A DNA stretch of 10,989 nt from Methanothrix sp. (GTDB taxonomy: Archaea; Halobacteriota; Methanosarcinia; Methanotrichales; Methanotrichaceae): the NCBI GenBank assembly GCA_012798025.1, contig JAAZNX010000051.1, positions 1-10,989 of the forward strand, written 5' to 3'. The position numbers and the translations under genes are program-made. Below are positions 1 to 6,673 of the stretch, piece by piece; position 1 is the first letter of the stretch, and each line of letters opens with the position of its first letter. The notes under the pieces were generated by a model. The model was not told where the DNA came from, searched no databases, and saw nothing but the letters and a program-made list of their open reading frames with translations.

Positions 1-297
1 AGGGACAAAGACTACAACCTGCTCTACAAGTTTGCAGACGAGCAGAACAATTACTTCCTTTCCACGACTCCACCAACAGGGTTTAGCGCAATTGAGATAC
101 CAGCTTTGCCGGTGACAGGCGATTTCTACGTTGTATTTTATGACAGGGGAGCCATGGGCATCGCCATGGATAGCAGCAATGGAACTGGCAACTCTTACTT
201 CTTCATGAACGGCCAGATGATTCCTGCTCAGTTCAAGATGACAAACACCAATGAGACCATAAAGGTCGACTGGATGATCTTGGCAGTAGGCAAGTAA
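1..297 (+). CDS. C-terminal part of an unrecognised, probably extracytoplasmic protein (5' end outside window)
   Basis: The reading frame is open from base 1 and ends at TAA 295-297, so only the last 98 residues are visible. They are rich in aromatic, Asn, Thr and Gly residues, with alternating beta-strand-like stretches (FYVVFYDRG, GNSYFF, TIKVDWMILAVGK at the end), no transmembrane segment, and no Cys. This composition suggests a small beta-sandwich domain at the end of a secreted or surface protein, as is common in methanogens; that is inference, since the N-terminus with any signal peptide is missing. I do not recognise the family. An internal TTG (106) is just a codon inside the open frame, not a credible start. 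The stop codon lies inside the first unit of a 16-bp tandem repeat that leads into the next gene. Confidence 0.7.
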   Translation, partial: RDKDYNLLYKFADEQNNYFLSTTPPTGFSAIEIPALPVTGDFYVVFYDRGAMGIAMDSSNGTGNSYFFMNGQMIPAQFKMTNTNETIKVDWMILAVGK

Positions 298-317
298 AAC
301 GGTAGGCAAGTAAAACG
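286..317. repeat. perfect 16-bp tandem duplication at a gene junction
   Basis: Two identical head-to-tail copies of GTAGGCAAGTAAAACG occupy 286-301 and 302-317, with the ATG of the PAC2-family gene starting at 318. The first copy carries the stop codon of the upstream gene (TAA 295-297). Without one copy the two genes would be 4 bases apart; with both they are 20 apart. The pattern looks like a recent slippage duplication. Confidence 0.95.
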
Positions 318-980
318 ATGTTTGAATCCTGTAAAATATGCATTGCTGGACTTCCAGGAATTGGAAGCGTGGGCAAGGTGGCTTGCGAATATCTTGCCAC
401 GGCGCTGGAATCCAGCACATATAAGTCCTTTTTTTCGCGTGTTTTTCCAGCGCAAGTTATGGTCTCAGATGGACTGTCTGAGCTTTTGCACGCCGAACTG
501 AAGGTCCCCAAAGACAGAAAAAATATGTTAATCCTTTCTGGCGACGCCCAGCCGCAGGATGTTGTGGGAATGCATTGGCTGGCTGCAGAGATCCTTGAAA
601 CCCTGAAGGAAGAAAAAGTGACTGACGTCATAACCTTGGCAGCTTATGTTGGAGACACAAAGGAGAAAGTGCTGGGCGTGGCCAGCGACTTTGACAGCGC
701 TGCGGCCTTAACGCAAAATAAAATTCCACTCTTGAGGACAGGTGCCATCGGAGGCCTGAACGGCCTTCTGGCCGGGCTTGCGCCACTGCATGAAATGCGC
801 GGCTTTTGCCTGCTTGGAACCAGCTCAGGAGCAGACCTTGTGGACATAAGAGCAGCGACGAGCCTATTGGAGGCATTAAAAGAACTGCTTCATCTCGATT
901 TGGAGATATCTCTGATGGAGCCGGAGACTGAGAGTCCTGTGGAGTTCGCTCCCGAAGACTTGGACATGAACTATCGGTGA
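318..980 (+). CDS. PAC2-family protein (archaeal proteasome-assembly-chaperone-like)
   Basis: This 220-residue protein begins with the glycine-rich signature of the PAC2 family: KICIAGLPGIGSVGKVACEYL at residues 6-26. Further family-like blocks are LILSGDAQPQ (71-80) before a helix, VTDVITLAAYVGD (101-113), and the TGAIGGLNGLL stretch (141-151). The family includes eukaryotic proteasome assembly chaperones and archaeal PbaA/PbaB-type proteins; many archaeal members have no assigned role. The tail from residue 200 is acidic and probably disordered, ending in MNYR, a penultimate Tyr reminiscent of the HbYX motif that docks into proteasome alpha rings, although the preceding residue is Asn rather than hydrophobic. 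The start at 318 fits because the domain begins within six residues. No strong ribosome binding site precedes it; only GGTAGG (301-306), partly in the repeat, is purine rich. It may be co-transcribed with the gene ending at 297. Confidence 0.85.
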   Translation: MFESCKICIAGLPGIGSVGKVACEYLATALESSTYKSFFSRVFPAQVMVSDGLSELLHAELKVPKDRKNMLILSGDAQPQDVVGMHWLAAEILETLKEEKVTDVITLAAYVGDTKEKVLGVASDFDSAAALTQNKIPLLRTGAIGGLNGLLAGLAPLHEMRGFCLLGTSSGADLVDIRAATSLLEALKELLHLDLEISLMEPETESPVEFAPEDLDMNYR

Positions 981-992
981 ACTCCTGATGTA

Positions 993-1014
993 GGGGGCTT
1001 CCCGCTCAGCCCCC
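993..1014. terminator. hairpin between convergent genes, likely terminator
   Basis: A perfect 7-bp stem (GGGGGCT 993-999 with AGCCCCC 1008-1014) encloses an 8-base loop and is followed on the plus strand by TTT. It lies between the plus-strand stop at 980 and the minus-strand gene that ends at 1006. The TGA stop of that gene (1006-1008) straddles the loop and the stem. Archaeal termination depends mainly on T-runs, so the hairpin may serve transcript 3'-end stability as much as termination. Confidence 0.55.
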
Positions 1015-2679
1015 TTTGCTCCTGCAAGTTAAATCAAGCAGCACGCCATAGTCTATGTTCTCCAGGAACCTCTTCTCTCTGGAGTCTTTCGTCCCGAACC
1101 TTGCGATATTGATGGCGTCCCTATCTGGTGGAGATGAAAAACGGGCGATCTTTTCCGGATAGCGGGAGTAACTGCACAAAAGGCTCTCGCCGATAGCATG
1201 CAGCCTGCCGCAGTTCCCCCATTGATTGGACACTGCCAGGTGCATCTGCTCGCCCAGCCTTGCCTCCCATATGAACCTGGCTTTAGCATCGTCCCAGAGG
1301 GCAGGCACACAGAGCATGTCTGCGCCAAGCTTTGCCAGAGAATCTGCAGCCTCAGGAAACATGAGGTCGTGGCCGAGGAGCATTCCGATCCTGGCGAAGG
1401 GAAGGTCAAAGGCTGCAAAACCGCAGTCGCCGAGACATGCCCAGCTTTTATCACGCGAGGTGAGGTGAACAGCTCTGTACTTGCCCAGGATCCCGTCGGG
1501 ACCAACCAGGACAGAGCTGTTATAGAGCCCCTTCTCATCCAGCTCAGCCATACCAAAGACTATGAAGAGATCCTTTTCTTGCGCTTTTCTGGCAAAAAGG
1601 TCTGTAGTCTTCCCTGGTATCTCCTCCGAGCAGCTCTCCGCCTCCTCTGGGCTGAAAAGTGCTCCTGAGGTGGAGAGCTCCGGCAGAACGACGAGGTTGA
1701 TCTTCTGTCCGTCCTTGGAAGCCCTGGCCACTGCATCGTCTATGAGCCTAAATGCCCTTAACACATTGGCCGCCGCATCCAGAGGCTCAGGGCAGAACTG
1801 CAGTGTTGCGGCCGTAAAATCGGCTGCATGCGGCAAACCCAGAAGGAACTCGATATTGATATGGGAGTAGGGGTCCAAAGTTATGTTTCCATAGCATTTG
1901 GGCCGTCTGCAGCTCAAGGCATTGTGCATCGTGATGCTGCTTGAGGGCAGCGTGCAGTAAATGATGGTATCCTCAGGAGAGCTGGCCTGCACTATCGCTT
2001 CTCCCCGAGGATCTACGACGAAGGATTGCGCACTATTGCAGTCCATGACCCTGTCTTTTCCTGTCCTATTGCATGCAAGGATGTACATGCCGTTTTCCAG
2101 TGCTCTGGCCCGCCAAAATTTTTCAGGGTTGTGGTGCTCAGGAGGCCAGTTGGCCGGAACCAGCAGGATCCTCGCCCCTTGAAGGGCCGCGATCCTGGCA
2201 GGTCTGTAGGAGTACGAGTCGGCGCAAATCAACAGGCTAATCGGTCCAAACTCGGTCTGGACCACATCAACTGGTATATTGCCCTTTGCAGCCCAGAGAT
2301 TTTCCCTGAAGGCCGGGGATAGCTTGCGATGTCTGGCCACAACAGTTCCCGTCGGCCCCAGCAAGGCAGCTGAATTGTAAAATATGCCCGTTCCACAGTC
2401 GCGCTCGGCCATGCCGATGCAGATGTAGCAGCCGTACTCCTTTGCAATCCGACCGAAGGCCTCAGTCGTCGGCCCGGGAATGCTCTCAGCAAGAGGTGCA
2501 ATCTCCCTTCTGCTTTCAAAGGCGTAGCCTGTGGTGGCAAGCTCAGTATTCACGATGATTTGGGAGCCTTCTTGAGCTGCCTCTTCATTCAAAGCTAATA
2601 GCCTGGCTAAATTTTTATCTTTGTCCTTCCAGGAAATCGACGCATGAACGAGTGCGACCTTCAACTCTTCGCATGGCAT
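1006..2679 (-). CDS. double-domain carbon-nitrogen hydrolase (nitrilase superfamily), second domain lacking catalytic residues
   Basis: The 557-residue protein is about twice the usual CN-hydrolase length and contains two tandem nitrilase-fold domains (about 5-245 and 285-555). Domain 1 keeps the triad: E46 in NTELATTGYAF, K119 in RHRKL, C152 in LLICADSY, plus an accessory Glu (E126) and the family-typical RARALENGMYILACN block at 190-204. It is probably a cytosolic amidase or nitrilase acting on a C-N bond of unknown substrate. In domain 2 the first Glu survives (E334 in LPELSTSGA), but the Lys position is Ala (A403 in GKYRAVHL), the Cys position is Gly (G436 in MLLGHDLMFPE) and the accessory Glu is Asp (D410). 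Domain 2 therefore looks like a pseudoenzyme, perhaps structural, since nitrilases work as dimers or larger assemblies. ATG 2679 fits the domain start; only a weak GGGG lies upstream. It is transcribed divergently from the CobN-type gene. Confidence 0.88.
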   Translation of the reverse strand: MPCEELKVALVHASISWKDKDKNLARLLALNEEAAQEGSQIIVNTELATTGYAFESRREIAPLAESIPGPTTEAFGRIAKEYGCYICIGMAERDCGTGIFYNSAALLGPTGTVVARHRKLSPAFRENLWAAKGNIPVDVVQTEFGPISLLICADSYSYRPARIAALQGARILLVPANWPPEHHNPEKFWRARALENGMYILACNRTGKDRVMDCNSAQSFVVDPRGEAIVQASSPEDTIIYCTLPSSSITMHNALSCRRPKCYGNITLDPYSHINIEFLLGLPHAADFTAATLQFCPEPLDAAANVLRAFRLIDDAVARASKDGQKINLVVLPELSTSGALFSPEEAESCSEEIPGKTTDLFARKAQEKDLFIVFGMAELDEKGLYNSSVLVGPDGILGKYRAVHLTSRDKSWACLGDCGFAAFDLPFARIGMLLGHDLMFPEAADSLAKLGADMLCVPALWDDAKARFIWEARLGEQMHLAVSNQWGNCGRLHAIGESLLCSYSRYPEKIARFSSPPDRDAINIARFGTKDSREKRFLENIDYGVLLDLTCRSKGG

Positions 2680-2735
2680 GATATCAGTGTCCCCGCTATA
2701 ACCTAAAAACCATTTGATACGTGCTCACTAAATGA

Positions 2736-2750
2736 TCGAGGATCTCTCGA
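2736..2750. repeat. short inverted repeat in divergent promoter region
   Basis: TCGAG (2736-2740) and CTCGA (2746-2750) are perfect 5-bp arms around a 5-base centre, abutting the putative BRE/TATA box for the CobN-type gene. It could be an operator for a dimeric regulator, but arms this short can arise by chance. It sits in the 169-bp gap (2680-2848), which otherwise holds only AT-rich promoter-like sequence. Confidence 0.3.
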
Positions 2751-2762
2751 AAGCTTTATTTA
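2748..2762 (+). promoter_or_regulatory. putative archaeal BRE/TATA promoter for the CobN-type operon
   Basis: CGAAAG (2748-2753) followed by CTTTATTTA (2754-2762) resembles the purine-rich BRE plus TATA arrangement of euryarchaeal promoters. Transcription would begin near 2784-2788, leaving a leader of about 60 bases before ATG 2849. A second AT-rich candidate, TTAAATTAAAA at 2779-2789, lies closer to the gene. Read on the other strand, the same AT block (TTAAATAAAG) could drive the nitrilase-like gene, so the region may be a shared bidirectional promoter. No start site has been measured, so the assignment is inferred from sequence alone. Confidence 0.45.
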
Positions 2763-2848
2763 ATCAACTTAACTAGCCTTAAATTAAAAATTGTTTTGTT
2801 ATGCGAAAGTCAGCCTGATCAATAAAGATAGCGGGATGGATCAATACG

Positions 2849-5800
2849 ATGAAGGTCAAGATTGCCTATGTCACAACACAGGAAGCAAGCGACGTCTTCC
2901 CTCTCATATCCGCACTAAAAGAGCTGATCCGCCAGAAAGGAGAGGTGGCAGAGGTGGCCGTCAGATCTGGCGAGGATCTCAAGGATGCTGTCCTAAGGGA
3001 GCAGTTCGAGCGGTTTGCCAGAGGCTGTCACCTGGTCATCTTCAATTTGCACGGCGGAAAGAAGAGCCTTCCCTCCTTCGACGAGCTGATCCAGGGGCTG
3101 CAAAACAGCGGCGCCTCGATCTTTGCTCAGTCGGCCTCAAATGAGCCCGAGATCGAGCTCACGAGGCTGTCGACTGTCGATGGCGAGGTCTACAGGAAAG
3201 TGTCCCAATATCTCGATTATGGCGGGCGGGAAAACTTCTACAACCTCCTCCTCTACCTGGCCAATCAGTTCATCGGGGCGGATTATGCTTTTTCCGAACC
3301 CATGAGGCCCACCTGGGAGGGCATCTATCATCCAACATTCGATCACGTTCCGACCTTGGATGAGTATCTGAAGAGCAAGTACGTAGCCGGTCGGCCGACG
3401 GTCGGCCTGTGGTTCTACCAGAGCCTTTGGCGGGCGGGAAACACTGCCTTCATCGACAGTCTGATCGCTGAGATCGAAGGGCAGGGCGCAAATGTCATTG
3501 CAGTCTTCCTTCACGCCCTCAAAGACGTCGAGCGGGGAACGAAGGGTGCTGAGTGGGTGGTAGACAACTTCTTCATGAAGGACGGACAGCCTCTCATAGA
3601 CGTCCTGATCAGCACCCTCATGTTCTCGCTCTCCATCAAGCCATGGGCGGGATCGGACAAAGACGAGGCTGAGGAGGTCGCCAGATCTGAGCAGTGGTTT
3701 TTGAAGAGGCTGAATGTTCCAGTCCTGAAGGCCCCAGTGACCTACAACTCTCCTGCAGAGTGGATGCAGTCGCTGCAGGGCTTAAGCCCCCTGGACATCT
3801 CCATGGGGATCGCCATGCCGGAATTTGACGGCATGCTGATCGCGGTTCCTGTGGCAGCCAGGGAGAGGACAGATACAGATCCGCTGACTGGAGCCAGGAT
3901 CATCAGGTTTGAGCCGCTGCCCGAGCGCATCTCCAAGATCGTGCGGCTGAGCCTGAACTGGGCGAGGCTTCGGCGTATTCCCAATTCCCAGAAGAAGGTG
4001 GCAATCATCTTCCACAACTACCCTCCCCGGGACGATCGCATAGGCTCGGCCTTTGGGCTGGACTCGCCCGTATCGGTCTTGAACATCATGAAGGACATGA
4101 AGGACGCGGGATATACGATTGAGAGGATGCCAGAGAGCGGCCAGGCCCTGATAGAGGATGTGAAGAGCAGGCTCACCCTTGACCGACGCTGGAGGAGTCC
4201 GGAAGAGCTGGCAAGAAGGGCGATCGACTCGGTCTCGGAAAAAGAATATGAAGCCTGGTTTGGGCAGCTCCCAGTGGCAGTGCAAGAGAAGATGACCTCT
4301 GCCTGGGGAGAGGCACCGGGAAAGCTGTTCGTTCATAAGAAGAACCTGATAATTCCGGGCCTCATCAATGGCAATATCTTCATCGGCCTTCAGCCCCCGC
4401 GCGGCTTTCTGGAGGACCCGGCAGCCATCTACCACAGCCCCGATCACCCCATTCCCCACCACTATTATGCCTACTACCGTTGGATTCGGGATGTATTCCG
4501 GGCCGATGTCATCATGCACATCGGAAAGCACGGCTCTCTGGAATGGCTTCCGGGAAAGTCCGTGGGGCTTTCCCAGTCGTGCTTCCCAGACATAGCCATA
4601 TCCGATCTTCCCAACATCTATCCCTACATCATAAACAATCCTGGCGAGGGAACTCAGGCCAAGAGGAGGAGCTACTGCTGCATCATCGATCATCTGGTTC
4701 CCGTGATGCACAACGCCGATTCCTATGACGAGATGGCAGAGCTGGAGGTGATGCTCACCGATTACTATCAGGCCGCCTCTGAGGACCCATCCAAGCTGCC
4801 GACGCAAAAGAAGATGATCTGGGAGAAGGTCTGCGAGGCCAAGCTGGACCACGACCTTGAGACGGACGAAGAGGTGGCATTCTCGGACTTTGACAAATTC
4901 CTGGAGAGGCTGCACGAGTATCTACACGAGATGGCAGACACTCAGATCAGGGACGGACTTCATATCCTGGGCGAGCCGCCCGAAGGCTCGCGTCTGGACG
5001 AGTTTCTGGTTGCGCTCACGAGGCTTGCCAATGGCCAGGTGCCATCTCTCCGGCAGTCTCTGGCAGAGGCCATGGGCTACGATTACGATTATCTTTTGTC
5101 AAACCGGGGGCGGATCGTTTCCGGGTCGAAGAGCTGCGGACAGGTGATTGAGGATTTAAACGCCCTCGCCCTGCGGCTGGTGTCAGGGCTTCATCAGCGG
5201 GACTTTGCCTTTGAGACGATTCCCGAGCTGATGAAGGAGATCCTGGGAAAGAGAAACCCCAAGATTGAAAAGGTGCTGGATTACATAGCCACGACGCTCG
5301 CGCCCAACATCGATGCTACAGTGGACGAGCTTTCAAACACACTTTGTGCCTGCAGCGGTGGTTTTGTCTCGCCCGGGCCCTCTGGAGCCCCCACACGTGG
5401 AATGGCGGACATACTGCCCACTGGAAGGAACTTCTACTCAGTCGATCCGCAGGCGATTCCATCCCAGGCGGCCTGGGAGGTAGGCGTTGCCCAGGCAGAC
5501 GCTCTGCTCAAGCGTTACCTGGAGGATGAGGGGCGCTATCCCGAGTCTCTGGGAATCGTTATCTGGGGCAGCCCTACGATGCGAACGAAGGGCGATGACA
5601 TCGCCGAGGTCCTATGCCTCATGGGCGTTCGCCCGGTCTGGGAGGAGAGGAGCGGAAGAGTTACAGGAATCGAGCTCATTCCCATGGAGGAGCTTCAGCG
5701 TCCCCGCATAGACGTTATGCTGCGAATCAGCGGATTCTTCCGGGACGCATTTCCCAATATCGTTCATCTCGTAGACAGGGCTGTGGAGCTGGTGGCAGAG

Positions 5801-6655
5801 CAAAAAGAGCCGCCTGAGAAGAACTTCCTGGCAAAGCATGTATCTGCAGACATTTCCGAGAAGACGGCCGCTGGAGTCGATGGAGAACAGGCCAAGACCC
5901 TGGCCTGCTACCGCATATTCGGCTGCCGCCCTGGAGCCTACGGTGCAGGCGTCTCGGACGCCATCGACTCCAAGAACTGGAAGGATGAGAAGGACCTGGC
6001 AGAGATCTACGTAAAATGGGGCGGCTATGCCTACGGTCGCAAAAACTTCGGAGCGACTGTTCCCGATGAGTTCCGAAGACGCCTCAGCCGTCTCGACCTG
6101 ACCGTCAAGAACGAGGACACCCGCGAGTACGACATGCTGGACGGCGATGATTTCTACTCCTATCACGGCGGGATGATCGCAGCCGTCAAGGCGCTGAGAG
6201 GCGAGCTTCCTCGTTCGTACTGCGGTGACAGCTCCGATCCTGATCGCGTGAAGACCAGGAGCACAGTCGAGGAGACCAAGCACATCTTCCGTGCCCGCAT
6301 CCTCAACCCCAAATGGATCGAGAGCATGAAGCGCCACGGCTACAAGGGCGCGGGCGACATCTCGAGGATGGTGGACATCGCCTTCGGCTGGGATGCCACT
6401 GCAGAGGTCCTGGAGGACTGGATGTACGAGGAGCTGGCGAACAGGTATGCTCTGGACAGGGAGATGCAGGAGTGGCTGAAAAAAGTGAACCCCCACGCAC
6501 TGCAAAACATCGCCGAGCGGCTGCTCGAGGCAGTGGAGAGGGGGATGTGGCAGGCGTCTGATGAGATGAAGGAGGAGCTTCGGGACGTCTATCTGGAGAT
6601 CGAGGGGTGGATCGAGGGCGATCAACAACAGGCGGATGCCAATCCAGGGAGTTAG
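2849..6655 (+). CDS. cobN: CobN/BchH-family metallochelatase large subunit, CobN type
   Basis: At 1268 residues this matches the usual length of the CobN/magnesium-chelatase H family, the porphyrin-binding subunit that works with AAA+ subunits to insert Co2+ or Mg2+ into tetrapyrroles. Family signatures appear in order: HIGKHGSLEWLPGKSVGLS from His557; IINNPGEGTQAKRRS around 594-608; PGPSGAPTRG at 842-851 followed by ILPTGRNFYSVDPQ; GCRPGAYGAGVSDAI near 1029-1043; and MLDGDDFYSYHGGM from Met1096. The PSGAPTRG form is typical of CobN rather than ChlH/BchH, which usually have a PGGDP-type block, so cobalt and the corrinoid pathway are the likelier role. No CobS/CobT, ChlI/ChlD or other corrinoid gene is visible here; methanogens often carry several CobN-like paralogs of uncertain metal, so specificity is open. 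Translation starts at ATG 2849 with no strong Shine-Dalgarno. The stop is TAG, followed 18 bases later by the radical SAM gene. Confidence 0.88.
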   Translation: MKVKIAYVTTQEASDVFPLISALKELIRQKGEVAEVAVRSGEDLKDAVLREQFERFARGCHLVIFNLHGGKKSLPSFDELIQGLQNSGASIFAQSASNEPEIELTRLSTVDGEVYRKVSQYLDYGGRENFYNLLLYLANQFIGADYAFSEPMRPTWEGIYHPTFDHVPTLDEYLKSKYVAGRPTVGLWFYQSLWRAGNTAFIDSLIAEIEGQGANVIAVFLHALKDVERGTKGAEWVVDNFFMKDGQPLIDVLISTLMFSLSIKPWAGSDKDEAEEVARSEQWFLKRLNVPVLKAPVTYNSPAEWMQSLQGLSPLDISMGIAMPEFDGMLIAVPVAARERTDTDPLTGARIIRFEPLPERISKIVRLSLNWARLRRIPNSQKKVAIIFHNYPPRDDRIGSAFGLDSPVSVLNIMKDMKDAGYTIERMPESGQALIEDVKSRLTLDRRWRSPEELARRAIDSVSEKEYEAWFGQLPVAVQEKMTSAWGEAPGKLFVHKKNLIIPGLINGNIFIGLQPPRGFLEDPAAIYHSPDHPIPHHYYAYYRWIRDVFRADVIMHIGKHGSLEWLPGKSVGLSQSCFPDIAISDLPNIYPYIINNPGEGTQAKRRSYCCIIDHLVPVMHNADSYDEMAELEVMLTDYYQAASEDPSKLPTQKKMIWEKVCEAKLDHDLETDEEVAFSDFDKFLERLHEYLHEMADTQIRDGLHILGEPPEGSRLDEFLVALTRLANGQVPSLRQSLAEAMGYDYDYLLSNRGRIVSGSKSCGQVIEDLNALALRLVSGLHQRDFAFETIPELMKEILGKRNPKIEKVLDYIATTLAPNIDATVDELSNTLCACSGGFVSPGPSGAPTRGMADILPTGRNFYSVDPQAIPSQAAWEVGVAQADALLKRYLEDEGRYPESLGIVIWGSPTMRTKGDDIAEVLCLMGVRPVWEERSGRVTGIELIPMEELQRPRIDVMLRISGFFRDAFPNIVHLVDRAVELVAEQKEPPEKNFLAKHVSADISEKTAAGVDGEQAKTLACYRIFGCRPGAYGAGVSDAIDSKNWKDEKDLAEIYVKWGGYAYGRKNFGATVPDEFRRRLSRLDLTVKNEDTREYDMLDGDDFYSYHGGMIAAVKALRGELPRSYCGDSSDPDRVKTRSTVEETKHIFRARILNPKWIESMKRHGYKGAGDISRMVDIAFGWDATAEVLEDWMYEELANRYALDREMQEWLKKVNPHALQNIAERLLEAVERGMWQASDEMKEELRDVYLEIEGWIEGDQQQADANPGS

Positions 6656-6673
6656 GCATCTGAGACATCTTCA

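Noticed and set aside
1198..1668. A 156-codon plus-strand frame inside the nitrilase-like gene
   Set aside because: The minus-strand frame carries clear nitrilase-fold motifs over the same bases; this frame has none.
2680..2848. A cobalamin riboswitch upstream of the CobN-type gene
   Set aside because: The leader is short and AT-rich, with no recognisable B12-box-like conserved block or extended pairing.
2791..3144. A 117-codon plus-strand frame overlapping the start of the CobN-type gene, considered as a small leader or precursor peptide for the radical SAM enzyme
   Set aside because: It begins at a non-ATG codon, is mostly out-of-frame CobN sequence rich in Arg and Pro, and shows no leader/core organisation.
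3782..4915. A 377-codon open frame on the minus strand, antisense to the CobN-type gene
   Set aside because: It lies wholly inside a frame with clear CobN signatures, shows no recognisable motif, and is rich in His, Arg, Leu and Val as expected of an antisense shadow of a G+C-biased gene.
5612..6628. A 338-codon open frame on the minus strand, antisense to the 3' part of the CobN-type gene
   Set aside because: Same reasoning: no domain pattern, low-complexity hydrophobic/basic composition, and full overlap with conserved C-terminal CobN blocks on the other strand.
6653..6655. TAG read as pyrrolysine to make a CobN-radical SAM fusion
   Set aside because: UAG also ends the radical SAM and Hsp20 genes here, the downstream gene has its own ATG, and neither family needs pyrrolysine. 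Kept only as a low-interest observation.
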